Notes: a model not told the origin generated them from the sequence alone. A DNA stretch of 64,000 nt from Luteimonas sp. RC10 (GCF_014192745.1 NZ_JACHYJ010000004.1:124001-188000), one strand, 5' to 3'; counted from the stretch's first letter, positions 42,701 through 51,083 are shown. Numbers and translations are program-made.

Positions 42701-43012
42701 CAGCGCGCCGCCGTCCTCGCCGTCGACCCTGCGCAGCGTGCCGGTGACCTGGTTGGAGGTAACCACCGTCCAGGCGGACGGATCCTCGAAATCGTCCAGC
42801 ACACGAGCACCCGCGTCGCCCGGTGCGCCGGTCTCACTGCCCGGCGACGGTGCCACGGAACAGGCCGCCAACGCCGCGGCCAGCGTGGCCATGGCGGCAG
42901 CTCGGAGCGACAGGACGGCGCGGGACCGGCCATCGACTGCAAGGACGTCGCCGGCGGGCGTCATGTCGGTATCGGCAGGCGCGCGATCGGCGCGGGTGTC
43001 GAGGATCTTCAT
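39737..43012 (-). CDS. Lipoprotein with two beta-sandwich carbohydrate-binding-like domains and an (alpha/alpha)6 glycosidase-like domain
   Basis: A 1091-residue exported lipoprotein with the lipobox LAAC (Cys51, or Cys35 if the start is the Met at 42964). Residues about 70-225 look like a jelly-roll binding module (LDDFEDPSAWTVV to VCFDTLTFEPL). Residues 230-350 form a discoidin/F5-8C (CBM32-like) module (AVDGNAATAWEA, LVLDLGKLREFGALRLQWLDG). Residues about 375-700 form a beta-rich supersandwich, and about 700-1010 contain the helical barrel motifs SYARSWIRDGAMISEGLLRMG, NDSHGELIFNIAEYWRYTHDD and WGEVVTPTPRTPFFLGDLPHAWVGS. These resemble GH15/GH63/GH94-type (alpha/alpha)6 enzymes. I cannot assign a family. 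Lying between the ABC genes and GH3, it is expected to cut the same glucan. Hairpins separate it from the permease gene upstream. Confidence 0.8.
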   Translation of the reverse strand: MKILDTRADRAPADTDMTPAGDVLAVDGRSRAVLSLRAAAMATLAAALAACSVAPSPGSETGAPGDAGARVLDDFEDPSAWTVVTSNQVTGTLRRVDGEDGGALCLDYDYNGVSGHVGIQRELPLEYPDNYRFGFRLRGESPANDLQFKLIDASGDNVWWVNRPKYDFPTEWTQVQYRKRHIDKAWGPDPDKTLRASRKVEFTIYNNAGGKGSVCFDTLTFEPLAAEDNSPLTASATSTTTPDGAGKAVDGNAATAWEAGAAPQKLVLDLGKLREFGALRLQWLDGRHAADYTVSLSTDGEQWTQVREVAGGNGGVDWLSLPESEARYVGLDLRAGPGQGFALAEAALQPVAVSTHPNDFLKAVAAERPKGQFPRGFSGEQPYWTILGLDGGTEQGLIGEDGAIEVAAGGFSIEPFIRAGDGLVTWADARITQSLQDGYLPIPSVDWVHDAVSLRVTGFARGTPEASQLVARYRLTNSGRQPRDFQFALAVRPMQVNPPTQFLNIKGGVSPLHRLAVAPDRVSVDGVPRVFAREPAQQVFATTFDSGMEIEHLAAGALPATTEVEDAQGLASGALVYTVRLEPGQAREFDLLIPMTGAAPSLAAGQWQPQAWQDEMARTWHGKLGEVGIEVPEAGRDLANTLRTSLAHMLISRIGPRLQPGTRSYARSWIRDGAMISEGLLRMGRPEVVKDYVEWYAPYQFDNGMVPCCVDDRGSDPVPENDSHGELIFNIAEYWRYTHDDAFLARMWPHVLGAFDYMETLRASERTEANRKVNEAFYGMMPVSISHEGYSAKPMHSYWDNFWALRGYKDAVEIAQALGKTEDVARMTAARDEFRADLDASLRAAARLHGIDYLPGAAELGDFDPTSTTIALAPGGEQGRLPEDLLVNTFERYWTLFADRRDGRKPWKDYTPYEWRNVAAFVRLGWRERANEVREWFFGHRAPLAWNQWGEVVTPTPRTPFFLGDLPHAWVGSDFVRSALDMFAYVREVDDSIVLAAGVPADWFDGIGVRLHGMRTPQGKLGYRLRRENDVLALDVDADAGLPPGGLVLQWPYPNVPGATTIDGQAAQWQGNELRIARAGARVRVQIPASP

Positions 43013-43301
43013 GCGGGACGGTGACTCCGTGGTTCGCGTGTTGCGGTGATCGAATCAGGTGCGCGCGTGCGCATATCGCGGCGGCACCCTGGTTGCAGAT
43101 GCGCAGGACGCAGCCCTCATGACGGCTTGAGGACGTGCGGATGGAGGCGAGCGCGTGGCCGTGCCGTGCAAGCGCTCGCACACCCCGGATTGTTCCTCTG
43201 CCATCCATGGCGCAGCAGGGTCGGCTCCGGAGAGCCCGGCCGCGCCATCCCTGGCGCGGCGTTCGGGCGCATGCGAAGCAGTGCTTCGCAAGCATGCGCC
43301 C
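43013..43301. other. Hairpin-rich spacer between the ABC permease and multidomain glycosidase genes
   Basis: Two strong hairpins follow the permease stop on the minus strand. The first, 43265-43301, pairs GGGCGCAT with ATGCGCCC and GCGAAGCA with TGCTTCGC, with a small bulge. The second, 43239-43260, pairs GCCGCGCCA with TGGCGCGGC around a 4-nt loop. Neither is followed by a U-run, so they are more like mRNA-stabilising or processing structures than terminators. No LacI-type operator and no gene was found in the remaining part (43013-43238). Confidence 0.6.
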
Positions 43302-44147
43302 TCACCCCTTCACGCTTCCGAGCAGCAGGCCCTGGATGTAGTAGCGCTGCAGCGCGATGAACAGTACGAGCACAGGGATCACGGTCACGACCGCGCCGGC
43401 CATCATCATTTCGACGTCCTGGATGTGCTCGCGCGACAGCGCCGCGAGTGCCACCGGCAGGGTGTAATTGCTCTGGTCGGTCAGCACGATCAGCGGCCAC
43501 ATGAAATCGTTCCAGGCGGCCATGAAGGTGAAGATCGTCAAGGTCACCAGCACCGGCTTGAGCATCGGCAACACGATCTGGAAGAAGATCCGCAATTCGC
43601 CGGCGCCATCGATGCGCGCCGCCTCGAGCAATTCGTCGGGAATCGAACGCGCGTACTGCCTCACCAGGAAGATGCCGAACACCGTCGCCAGGCCCGGGAT
43701 GATCACCGCACCGAAGCTGTTGACCAACCCCATGCCCTTCATCATCAGAAACAGCGGCAGCATCGCGACCTGCGCCGGGATCACCAGCGCGGCCAGCAGC
43801 AACTGGAAAAGCCGCTCACGCCCGGCGAAGCGCAGCTTGGCGAATGCATAGCCGGCCATGGTGTTGATCAGCAGCGCACCGAGCGTGATCGCGCCCGAGA
43901 CCAGCAGGCTGTTGGTGAAGTAGCCCACCATCCCGCCGCGCAGCAACAACTGCTCGTAGTTCGCCGTGGTCAGCGTCGACGGCAGCAATGGCGGCGGAAA
44001 GCTGCTGGCCTCGCCGGTCGGCATAAACGAGACCGACAGCATCCACAGCAGCGGCGCCAGCGCGATGAGCGCCAGCACGACCAGGCCCCCGTTGACCAGC
44101 CAGCCCGACCAGCGCGACGCACCGACTTCGCGTTGCACCGCGCTCAT
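43302..44147 (-). CDS. Carbohydrate ABC transporter permease, MalG type
   Basis: A 281-residue inner-membrane permease with six predicted transmembrane helices (first at about 15-35, VVLALIALAPLLWMLSVSF). The EAA loop EAARIDGAGELRIFFQIVLPMLKP couples to the ATPase. The ATG at 44145-44147 has AGGAG upstream and overlaps the MalF-type gene's stop as ATGA. Together with the upstream permease and lipoprotein it forms a CUT1 importer for a di- or oligosaccharide. No ATPase is encoded here; the one at 25.9-27.0 kb is the likely partner. The C-terminus QGLLLGSVKG is typical of the family. Confidence 0.94.
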   Translation of the reverse strand: MSAVQREVGASRWSGWLVNGGLVVLALIALAPLLWMLSVSFMPTGEASSFPPPLLPSTLTTANYEQLLLRGGMVGYFTNSLLVSGAITLGALLINTMAGYAFAKLRFAGRERLFQLLLAALVIPAQVAMLPLFLMMKGMGLVNSFGAVIIPGLATVFGIFLVRQYARSIPDELLEAARIDGAGELRIFFQIVLPMLKPVLVTLTIFTFMAAWNDFMWPLIVLTDQSNYTLPVALAALSREHIQDVEMMMAGAVVTVIPVLVLFIALQRYYIQGLLLGSVKG

Positions 44148-45022
44148 ACCATCTCCTTGCGCCGGCCAGCGCGCAGCAGCAGCGTGGTCACGCCCAGGAT
44201 GATCAGGAACAGCATGAAGGCCACCGCCGAGGCGCGGCCCAGGTTCCACCACATGAAACCTTCTTCGTACATGAAATACAGCACGCTGACCGTGCTCTGC
44301 AGCGGGTCGCCGCGCGTCATCACATAGGGTTCTGCGAACAGCTGGAAGTAGCCCGAGACCGTGATCACCGCCACCACCAGCAGCACCGGCCCCAGCATCG
44401 GCAGCGTCACATGGACGAACTGCTTCCAACGCGATGCGCCATCGATGCGCGCCGCCTCGTAGAGATCCTCAGGGATCGCCGCCAGCCCGGCGACGAAGAT
44501 CACCATGTTGTAGCCGAAGTTCTTCCACACCGCGAACAGGATGATCGTCGGCATCGCCCAGGTCGGATCGCCCAGCCAGTCGATCGGCGCGATGCCGACA
44601 TGGCCCAGCGCCCAGTTGACCAGGCCGTAGCTGGTGTGGAACAGATAACGCCATATCACTGCGACCGCGACCAGCGTGGTCACCACCGGTGCGAACAGCG
44701 CGGTGCGAAACAGCCCCTTGAACCGCGCCACCTTGGCATTGAGCAGCAACGCCGCCCCCAGCGACACCGCGATCGACAACGGCACACCGATGACGACGAA
44801 GTACGCGGTATTGCCCAGCGACTTCCAGAACAGCGGCGTCTGCAGCAGATCCAGATAATTGCCCAGCGCGACGAAGCGCAGGTTCGAAGTATCCGACAAC
44901 GCATAGAGGTCGAAGTCGGTCAGGCTCAGCAGCAGCGCCGACGCCACCGGGATCCCGAAGAACACGCCGAGCAGGATCAGTGCCGGCCCGGCAAACACCC
45001 AGCCTGCGGTACTAGCGCGCAT
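44144..45022 (-). CDS. Carbohydrate ABC transporter permease, MalF type
   Basis: A 292-residue permease with six transmembrane helices and the EAA motif EAARIDGASRWKQFVHVTLPMLGP. It lacks the large periplasmic loop of MalF, as in most CUT1 members. The ATG at 45020-45022 is preceded by GGAGG, and the gene overlaps the end of the substrate-binding protein gene by 11 bases. The next permease overlaps by four bases. This tight packing indicates one transcript and equal production of both permeases. Family members import maltodextrins, cellobiose or other gluco-oligosaccharides; the surrounding glycosidases suggest a beta-glucan product. Confidence 0.94.
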   Translation of the reverse strand: MRASTAGWVFAGPALILLGVFFGIPVASALLLSLTDFDLYALSDTSNLRFVALGNYLDLLQTPLFWKSLGNTAYFVVIGVPLSIAVSLGAALLLNAKVARFKGLFRTALFAPVVTTLVAVAVIWRYLFHTSYGLVNWALGHVGIAPIDWLGDPTWAMPTIILFAVWKNFGYNMVIFVAGLAAIPEDLYEAARIDGASRWKQFVHVTLPMLGPVLLVVAVITVSGYFQLFAEPYVMTRGDPLQSTVSVLYFMYEEGFMWWNLGRASAVAFMLFLIILGVTTLLLRAGRRKEMV

Positions 45023-46325
45023 CGGAGACCTCCGCGCTCGGATGTGCCGCGCCTTCCGCTGCCGCCTGCGCGCGCACCCAGCGCCGCTTCTCGAGCAGCG
45101 TGTCCACGCGCGCATCCAGCCCCTGCAGCGCCTGGTCCTGCGGCATGCCGCCGCGGACCACGCGCTCACTGGCCAACCGCATCTCCTGCACGATCCGCTC
45201 CCATTCCAGGACCTTCGGCGTGGGCCGCACGTGTTCGAGCTGCTCGCGGAAGGCCAGCGCCTCCTCGCCGTACTGCATTTCGCCCGAGGCCCAGGTGCTG
45301 CGCCGCGGCGGCAGGTTGCCGATCATCTGGTAGAACCGCGCCTGGATGTCGGGCCGCGACAGGAACTCGACCAATTGCCAGGTCGCCTCCTTGTTGGGCG
45401 AATCGCGGAACATCACCAGCGACGTGCCACCGGCAATGCCCACACCCGGACCATCCGGCCCGGGCAGCGGCGCGGTCGCCCACTTGTCCTGCAGCTCGGC
45501 TGGCAACCGCGTGCGGAACTCGCGGATGTTCCAGGGGCCCGAGACGTAGAAGGTGAAGAACCCGCGGCCGAACTCGTCCCAGACATTGGAGATCTGGGTC
45601 TCCGACATCCGCGGCGCCCAACCCTGCTCGAACATATTGGCGTAAAACCCAAGTGCACGACGGAAACCCGGACTCTGGAAGTTGCCGCGGCCGTCGTCGT
45701 CGCGCAGCAACGGGTCGTCCTGCTGCAGGCCGAACGACAGCAACTGCTCGAACTCGTTGAGCGGCAGCATCACCGCGTAGCGCGACGGTCCGACATGGCG
45801 CTTGACCGCCGCCATCGCGTCTTCCCATTCCGCCCAGGTCTGCGGGAAGCGCGTCACGCCGGCCGCCTCGAGCAGGTCGCGGCGATAGAACACCAGGCGC
45901 GTGTCGACGTACCAGGGCACGCCGAGCAGCGTGCCGTCGACGACATTGGTATCCCAGATGCCCGGGAAGTAGTCCGCCTGATCGATGATCGTCGAGGCAT
46001 CGACCCGCGACTGCACCGGCTCCAGCGCGCCGAGCACCGCGAACTCCGGCACCCAGGTGTTGCCGAGCTGGCACAGGTCGGGCAGCGCGTCGGCGGCATA
46101 GGCGGTGAGCAGCTTCTCGTGCGCCGAGGTCCACGGGATCTGCTGGATCTGTACCCGGATGCCCGGATGCTGATCCTCGAACTCGCGCACCAGTTCGGCG
46201 ACGACCTCGGCCTCGCGGCCCATCGCCCAGAACCGGATCACGGTCTCGTCGGACCGCCGCGCGCAACCGGCCACGACCAGCACCAGTGCGCACAATAGCC
46301 AGGCACGGCGGATCACGGACGTCAT
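45012..46325 (-). CDS. Sugar ABC transporter substrate-binding lipoprotein
   Basis: A 437-residue family 1 extracellular solute-binding protein. The lipobox VVAGC puts the lipid anchor on Cys21. The start of the mature protein (VIRFWAMGREAEVVAELVREFEDQHPGIRVQIQQIPW) and later blocks (LPDLCQLGNTWVPEF, YAVMLPLNEFEQ, GGTSLVMFRDSPNKEATWQLVEFL) are typical of CUT1 binding proteins. The ATG at 46323-46325 lies 43 bp after the GH144-type gene, so the enzyme, binding protein and two permeases form one operon. In a Gram-negative cell it would be held at the inner membrane facing the periplasm. Which oligosaccharide it binds is not evident. Confidence 0.94.
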   Translation of the reverse strand: MTSVIRRAWLLCALVLVVAGCARRSDETVIRFWAMGREAEVVAELVREFEDQHPGIRVQIQQIPWTSAHEKLLTAYAADALPDLCQLGNTWVPEFAVLGALEPVQSRVDASTIIDQADYFPGIWDTNVVDGTLLGVPWYVDTRLVFYRRDLLEAAGVTRFPQTWAEWEDAMAAVKRHVGPSRYAVMLPLNEFEQLLSFGLQQDDPLLRDDDGRGNFQSPGFRRALGFYANMFEQGWAPRMSETQISNVWDEFGRGFFTFYVSGPWNIREFRTRLPAELQDKWATAPLPGPDGPGVGIAGGTSLVMFRDSPNKEATWQLVEFLSRPDIQARFYQMIGNLPPRRSTWASGEMQYGEEALAFREQLEHVRPTPKVLEWERIVQEMRLASERVVRGGMPQDQALQGLDARVDTLLEKRRWVRAQAAAEGAAHPSAEVSDAR

Positions 46326-46368
46326 GCCCGCCCTGCCCGTGCACGCCACGCGCGGCGTCCGACGCGAC

Positions 46369-48030
46369 TCACTCGACCGGCACCGGATCGGACGCGCGCG
46401 CAGGCGCGGGCGCAGGCGCCGGCGCGTCACGCGGCGGCGTCTGGTTGGCACCGCGCGACTCGGCGATGCCGACCGCACGCGCAGTCGCTGCATCGGCGTC
46501 CGGCGGGCCCGAATCCTTGGGCTCGTCCTCGCCGGCAAGCCAGCCACCGGTGAACCCCGCCCGCTCCAGACCGGCGCGGATGTAGGGGTTCTTCTTCATC
46601 ACGTTCCAGACGAAGTCGTTGCGGTAGTTGGCGATCATCGCCAGGATCGGTCCCTGGTCGATGGCGATGTAGTCGCTGGCCACCCAGCCCTTGCCCGGCA
46701 CGATGCGACCGGTCTTCAGCGGCACGTCCTCGTAGGTGAAGCTCGGGTTGAACGCATCCAGGAAGCCGTAGCTCGAGTACAGGTAGTCGCCGTAGCGACG
46801 GTGCATTTCCTCGGTCGCCGGGATCACGATCTCCGGTGCGAACGCGATCGACGCGACCGCCGCGGTCGGCGCGATCGTGCCGTCGTCGAATGCGACGTCC
46901 AGACCCGCGCCGCGTGCGCTGTAGTGGCGGAATTCGCGCTGCTCGCCGTTGTAGTCCTGGTCGGTGCGCTGCGGGCCGTCGCTGGCGGTCAGGCCCCAGA
47001 CGTTCTCGCCGTAGTCCTTCCAGCCCATCGGGTTGTCGATTGCGTACTGGCGCTGCGCATAGGTCGCGCGGCGGCTGTTCTCGAAGTAGTCGATGCCACG
47101 GCGGCGCATGTAGTCGTCACGGATGCCGCGGAAATCCACCCAGACATGGGTGTACTGATGGCCGAAGTGCGGCGCGAAGCTCAGGTACTCCTGGCCGCGG
47201 AACACACCCCACAGCCGGTCGTAGGTGCGCGTCCACACTTCCCACGCCTCGGGCCCGACCGGATGCGTCGGCGAGCCGAGCGCGAGGATGTAGACCAGCA
47301 TCGCCTCGTCGTAGCCGGTCCAGTCGTGCTCGATGAAGCCGCTCTCGGGATACCAGCCCATCGAGATCAGCGGCTTGCGCTGCTGCAGGAACGGCCAGCG
47401 CACATTGCGGTACAGCTGATCGGCAAGCTTGCGGATCTCGGCCTCGCGCGGATCGTCACGGTCGTAGTACGACTGCGCGAACAACACGCCCATCATCATC
47501 AGGCCGGTGTCGACGCTCGACAGTTCCACCCACGGTTCGACGCGGTGGCCCTTGTCCATGTCGATGAAGTGATAGAAGAAGCCCTGGTGGCCACCGGTGC
47601 CGGTGGCCTGCGGCCCCATCTTCACGTCGCGGAAGAACCGCAGCGTGGTCAGCGTGCGATCGACCGCCTGCGTGCGGCTTACCCAGCCGCGCTCGATGCC
47701 GATCGGATACGCAGTCAGCGCATAGCCCACGGCCGCGACGCTGGAGAACGGCCGCGACGGGAAGCGGTCAGGCGTCAGGCCGTTGACCTCGTTGGTGGTG
47801 TCCCAGAAGTACTGGAACGTCCGACGCTCGATATCGGCGAACAAGGGCGGCAGTTCGGGCGGCCCCTTTTCTTCGGGCTCGGGTTCGGGTTCGGGCACCT
47901 GCGCGATGGGTCCCGGCTTGGGCGGCGGCACCGCCGGTTCGGCAGGCTCCTGTTTGCCGCAGGCGGCCAGGAACAAGGCCGCGATTGCGACGAGCATCAG
48001 GAGTTGGAACGCACGGAGACGGGATCGCAT
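46369..48030 (-). CDS. Glucoamylase-like (PF10091) lipoprotein, probable GH144 beta-1,2-glucanase
   Basis: A 553-residue lipoprotein with lipobox LAAC (Cys24). A Pro/Glu-rich linker (about 28-62) leads to one (alpha/alpha)6 catalytic domain (65-510). Conserved family blocks are FQYFWDTTNEVNGL, SVAAVGYALTAYPIGIERGWV, HGFFYHFIDMDKG-type, SSVDTGLMMMGVLFA, GYDEAMLVYILALGSPTHPV, GHQYTHVWVDFRG, YGENVWGLTASDGP, DGTIAPTAAVASIAFAPEI and IDQGPILAMIANYRND. The domain is PF10091, once called glycoamylase. Characterised members form GH144, endo- or exo-acting beta-1,2-glucanases, so a beta-1,2-glucan substrate is the best guess but unproved. A LacI-type operator lies 20 bp before the start codon. It is the first gene of the ABC operon. 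Confidence 0.85.
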   Translation of the reverse strand: MRSRLRAFQLLMLVAIAALFLAACGKQEPAEPAVPPPKPGPIAQVPEPEPEPEEKGPPELPPLFADIERRTFQYFWDTTNEVNGLTPDRFPSRPFSSVAAVGYALTAYPIGIERGWVSRTQAVDRTLTTLRFFRDVKMGPQATGTGGHQGFFYHFIDMDKGHRVEPWVELSSVDTGLMMMGVLFAQSYYDRDDPREAEIRKLADQLYRNVRWPFLQQRKPLISMGWYPESGFIEHDWTGYDEAMLVYILALGSPTHPVGPEAWEVWTRTYDRLWGVFRGQEYLSFAPHFGHQYTHVWVDFRGIRDDYMRRRGIDYFENSRRATYAQRQYAIDNPMGWKDYGENVWGLTASDGPQRTDQDYNGEQREFRHYSARGAGLDVAFDDGTIAPTAAVASIAFAPEIVIPATEEMHRRYGDYLYSSYGFLDAFNPSFTYEDVPLKTGRIVPGKGWVASDYIAIDQGPILAMIANYRNDFVWNVMKKNPYIRAGLERAGFTGGWLAGEDEPKDSGPPDADAATARAVGIAESRGANQTPPRDAPAPAPAPARASDPVPVE

Positions 48031-48049
48031 CGTGAAGGAAACCTCGCGG

Positions 48050-48075
48050 TGAAATCGTTTTCAGGGTGGAGTATA
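48050..48075 (-). promoter_or_regulatory. LacI-type operator and -10 element in front of the GH144-type/ABC operon
   Basis: TGAAATCGTTTTCA (48050-48063) is a palindrome of the same type as those at 27135 and 52286. On the minus strand TATACT (48070-48075) fits a -10 box, so the operator would lie over or just after the transcription start, the position expected for repression by steric block. A -35 element would fall inside the terminator hairpin of the preceding gene and is not well defined. Confidence 0.7.
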
Positions 48076-48106
48076 AAACTGCCGGTCTCCCGAGGGGGAC
48101 CGGCAG
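48074..48106 (-). terminator. Rho-independent terminator of the TonB-dependent receptor gene
   Basis: On the minus strand, 11 bases after the receptor's stop codon, a 13-bp stem with one mismatch (core CTGCCGGTC/GACCGGCAG, 48079-48087 and 48098-48106) and a tiny loop is followed by TTTTAT. It separates the lacI/receptor transcript from the GH144-type operon, which has its own operator and -10 immediately downstream. Confidence 0.85.
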
Positions 48107-48116
48107 CGGGGGTGAC

Positions 48117-51083
48117 TTACCAGTCGATGCCGAACGACAGCTTGAAGGTGCGGGTCGGCAAGCGGATCGCGAGGTTGTGCTGACCGAAGTTCGCGCTCGT
48201 CCAGTCGTCGTTGTACGACTCCCAGTTGTAGCGGTTGGTCACATTCAACACGTCAGCGCGCACACGCAGGCTGATGTCGTCGGAGGCGTGCCACACCTTC
48301 TGGGCCGCCAGATCGAGCTGCAGATGGCCGAACGTGCCATCGGGGCGATACGAATCGAAGAACGCCTCGCCCTGGCTGCGATTCACACCGACGCGCTCGC
48401 GCTGACTCTCAAGCGTCAGCTTGCCCGAGTAAGTGATGCCGCCCGGACCATCCCAGATGCCGGTGGTGACGAAACGGTGCCGCGGAATCTGCGACACCGG
48501 CAGGTAACCGTAGTAACCCGCGTAAGGCCAGTCGAAGATCCCAGCGCCGTCCTCATTCGAGTTCCGCTCGGCATCGGTATACGTGTACGCGGTTGTGACA
48601 CCCCAGCCCGACGCATTGGTATAGGGCTTGTCGAACTTCACCAGCAACGAGTTGGTGCGGGTCTCGAGCCCATTGTCCAGCAGCACCAGGCGGCCGAACG
48701 GCGGATCGTAGTTCCACGGCGGACCGAAATTGCTCCCCGGCTCGAAGAAGCTGCCGTCCGGGCGACGATTGCCCAGGCGCACGGACAGCCCATCGCGGCT
48801 GCGAACATGCGCAACGGCGACCTCGCTGTTCCACGTCGTTTCACCAAAGTCCCAGGCGTTGCGGATGCCGAGGCTGAACTGATCGGAGTACGGCACCTTC
48901 AAATCATTGTTGATCAGGTAGTACTCGCGCGAGACCTGACCCGAGTTCACCAGTTGGTCGCGGCCGGCTTCGGTCAGATAGCTGTCGTCCCAAGCGACAC
49001 AACCACCGCCATTGCGGCACTGGCCATCGACGTCGGTGAACCACACGCGGTACGGCGCGGCGTAGGAGACCGTCTGCTCCTCCTTCTGCAGATTGGTGAA
49101 CAGGTTGCGGTCGTACGACCGACCCGCACCACCGAAGATCACATGGCGCTGGTCACCGTTCAGGTCATAAGAGAAGCCCAGACGCGGCTGCCATGCGCCC
49201 TTGTAAGCACTGCGGTTGCTGCCGTTGCTGATGTAGTTCTCAACATCGATGTCGGAGTTCTGCAGGTTCGGGTAGTTGCGCAGGTTGGCGGCCAGGCCGG
49301 CCGGCGTCACGTAGTCCTCGTAGGCCGGGGTGGTCTCATAGTCGTAGCGCAGACCGAAGTTCAGCGTCAGGTGCTCGTTGACCTCCCAGTCGTCCTGAAC
49401 GTAAATGCCGAACTGCTTGTTGTCCGACTTCGAGACGCCACCAGGCGTGCCGGGAATCGCGCGACCGAACTCGATCCGGTACGGCTGGTCGGTGCTCTGC
49501 GCGATGTCGTAGTACAACTGCGGGTTGGTGAAGTTGCGCTCGGTCGACAGCAGGTCCACCTGCTTGAACTTCACGCCCATCTTCAGCGTATGCGCGTCCC
49601 AGCCACTGAAGGTCAGGTCGTTCTGGAACGACCAGCCTTTCTGCCCCTTGTCCTGATTGCCCGAACCGGGGCCGGAGCTGACGATGTTGCGGGTGTTCTC
49701 GCGGAAACCATTGGTGGCGTTGTAGTCGGACACCGTCAGGATATAGCCGTTGCCGCCGACCAGCGGCTGCTGCACCCAGGCCGAATCCTCATAGGTGAGA
49801 TGCATATCATTGAGCCAGCGGTCGCCGCTGTACTGCCAACGCAGGTCGTAACGGCTGACGTCGTTGTCGATGAAGCTGGCGCGGTCGATCGTGTACTCGC
49901 CGTTGTTGCGGATCGTCTCCTCTTCGCGGCGGATCTGCGTCGAGAGTTCGACCAGGTTGTAATCGTCGACCGACCAGCTCAGCTTGCCGAAGTACATGTC
50001 TTGCTTGAACGGCGAATTCGCAGGCCCGATGCCGGCGACGAGTTCGGCCGGAACATCCGACTCGTCGTAGCGACTGTCGTCGAGCAGTTCGAGCGTGCGC
50101 GGCGTGTTGTACTCCTTCGCCTCGTAAGCAACGAAGAAGTGCAGCCGATCCTGCAGGATCGGACCGCCGAACGACACACCGTACTGCTCTTCCTTCGAGT
50201 CGGACTTGGTGCCGTTGTCGAGCTCGGCCGGCGTCCGGGCGCGCCACTCGGCGGCGGTGCGATCCCAGAAGAAGCTGCCTTCGAATTCGTTGGTGCCGCT
50301 GCGCGTCGCAGCAACCACCGCGGCGCTGCTGATCTGGTCAAACTCGGCCTTGTAGTTCGAGGTGATGACCTTGTACTCGCCGATCGCCGACTGCGGGAAC
50401 GGATTACCGCGGCTCGAATCCTGGCCAGGCACGCCGCCGGGCATCGTGTAGCTCTTCTGGCCGACACCGTCGATGAAGACGTTGATGTTGTTGGCCGACT
50501 GGCCGCCCGACCGCAGCTTGGCGTTGCCATTGCCATCCTGCTGGAACACCATGCCGGGCACGGTATCGGCGAAGGCCAGGAAGTTGCGGGTCGCCTGCGG
50601 CAGCGACTCGATCTGCTTCTGCGACACGTAGGTCGCCACTTCCGAGGTCTTGGTCTCGACCAGGGCTTCGGCGGTCACGCGCACGGCGTCCATGTTGGTC
50701 GCCTCACCCGCAGTCGCGGTCTCGGCGACGCCGCCCACGCCCAGATTCAGGGTCGCGGTCTGGCCGACGGCCACCGTCACGTTCTGCGAACTGCTCTGCC
50801 CGTTCGCCTCGACCTGCAGGCGGTAGGTGCCCGGCGGCAGGCCGGCGAGGTTGTAGCTGCCGTTGGCGCCGACCGCGACGCTGCGCGTCAGGCCGGTCGC
50901 GGTGTTGATCGCGGTCACGCGCGCATCGCCTGCCGGCGCCGAATCGACCGTCACCTGGCCGCGGATGGTCGCCGCCGTGGACTGCGCAAGCACGGCCGGC
51001 GCGGCCATCGACAGGCAACCTGTCAGTGCAATGCTGAGGAGGGAACGCGAGATCAGACGCGAGCGTTGGCGAAGGGGTTTCAT
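48117..51083 (-). CDS. TonB-dependent receptor with N-terminal carboxypeptidase-regulatory-like domain (Oar-like)
   Basis: A 988-residue outer-membrane active transporter. The signal peptide ends near VLAQS (about residue 34). A CarboxypepD_reg-like beta-sandwich follows (about 38-115, ATIRGQVTVDSAPAGDARV ... LPPGTYRLQVEA). The plug domain is at about 130-250 (VSQKQIESLPQATRNFLAFADTVPG; INVFIDGVGQKSY) and the 22-strand barrel ends in the aromatic signal LSFGIDW. No clear STN signalling domain is present. In xanthomonads such receptors in carbohydrate loci import oligosaccharides with TonB energy. It lies between lacI upstream and the GH144-type operon downstream and has no operator of its own, so it is probably co-transcribed with lacI. 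It ends in an intrinsic terminator. Confidence 0.94.
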   Translation of the reverse strand: MKPLRQRSRLISRSLLSIALTGCLSMAAPAVLAQSTAATIRGQVTVDSAPAGDARVTAINTATGLTRSVAVGANGSYNLAGLPPGTYRLQVEANGQSSSQNVTVAVGQTATLNLGVGGVAETATAGEATNMDAVRVTAEALVETKTSEVATYVSQKQIESLPQATRNFLAFADTVPGMVFQQDGNGNAKLRSGGQSANNINVFIDGVGQKSYTMPGGVPGQDSSRGNPFPQSAIGEYKVITSNYKAEFDQISSAAVVAATRSGTNEFEGSFFWDRTAAEWRARTPAELDNGTKSDSKEEQYGVSFGGPILQDRLHFFVAYEAKEYNTPRTLELLDDSRYDESDVPAELVAGIGPANSPFKQDMYFGKLSWSVDDYNLVELSTQIRREEETIRNNGEYTIDRASFIDNDVSRYDLRWQYSGDRWLNDMHLTYEDSAWVQQPLVGGNGYILTVSDYNATNGFRENTRNIVSSGPGSGNQDKGQKGWSFQNDLTFSGWDAHTLKMGVKFKQVDLLSTERNFTNPQLYYDIAQSTDQPYRIEFGRAIPGTPGGVSKSDNKQFGIYVQDDWEVNEHLTLNFGLRYDYETTPAYEDYVTPAGLAANLRNYPNLQNSDIDVENYISNGSNRSAYKGAWQPRLGFSYDLNGDQRHVIFGGAGRSYDRNLFTNLQKEEQTVSYAAPYRVWFTDVDGQCRNGGGCVAWDDSYLTEAGRDQLVNSGQVSREYYLINNDLKVPYSDQFSLGIRNAWDFGETTWNSEVAVAHVRSRDGLSVRLGNRRPDGSFFEPGSNFGPPWNYDPPFGRLVLLDNGLETRTNSLLVKFDKPYTNASGWGVTTAYTYTDAERNSNEDGAGIFDWPYAGYYGYLPVSQIPRHRFVTTGIWDGPGGITYSGKLTLESQRERVGVNRSQGEAFFDSYRPDGTFGHLQLDLAAQKVWHASDDISLRVRADVLNVTNRYNWESYNDDWTSANFGQHNLAIRLPTRTFKLSFGIDW

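Noticed and set aside
39314-43024. Open frame of 1236 codons on the plus strand over the GH3 and multidomain glycosidase genes
   Set aside because: It is antisense to two clear glycosidase-type genes and shows no recognisable motif.
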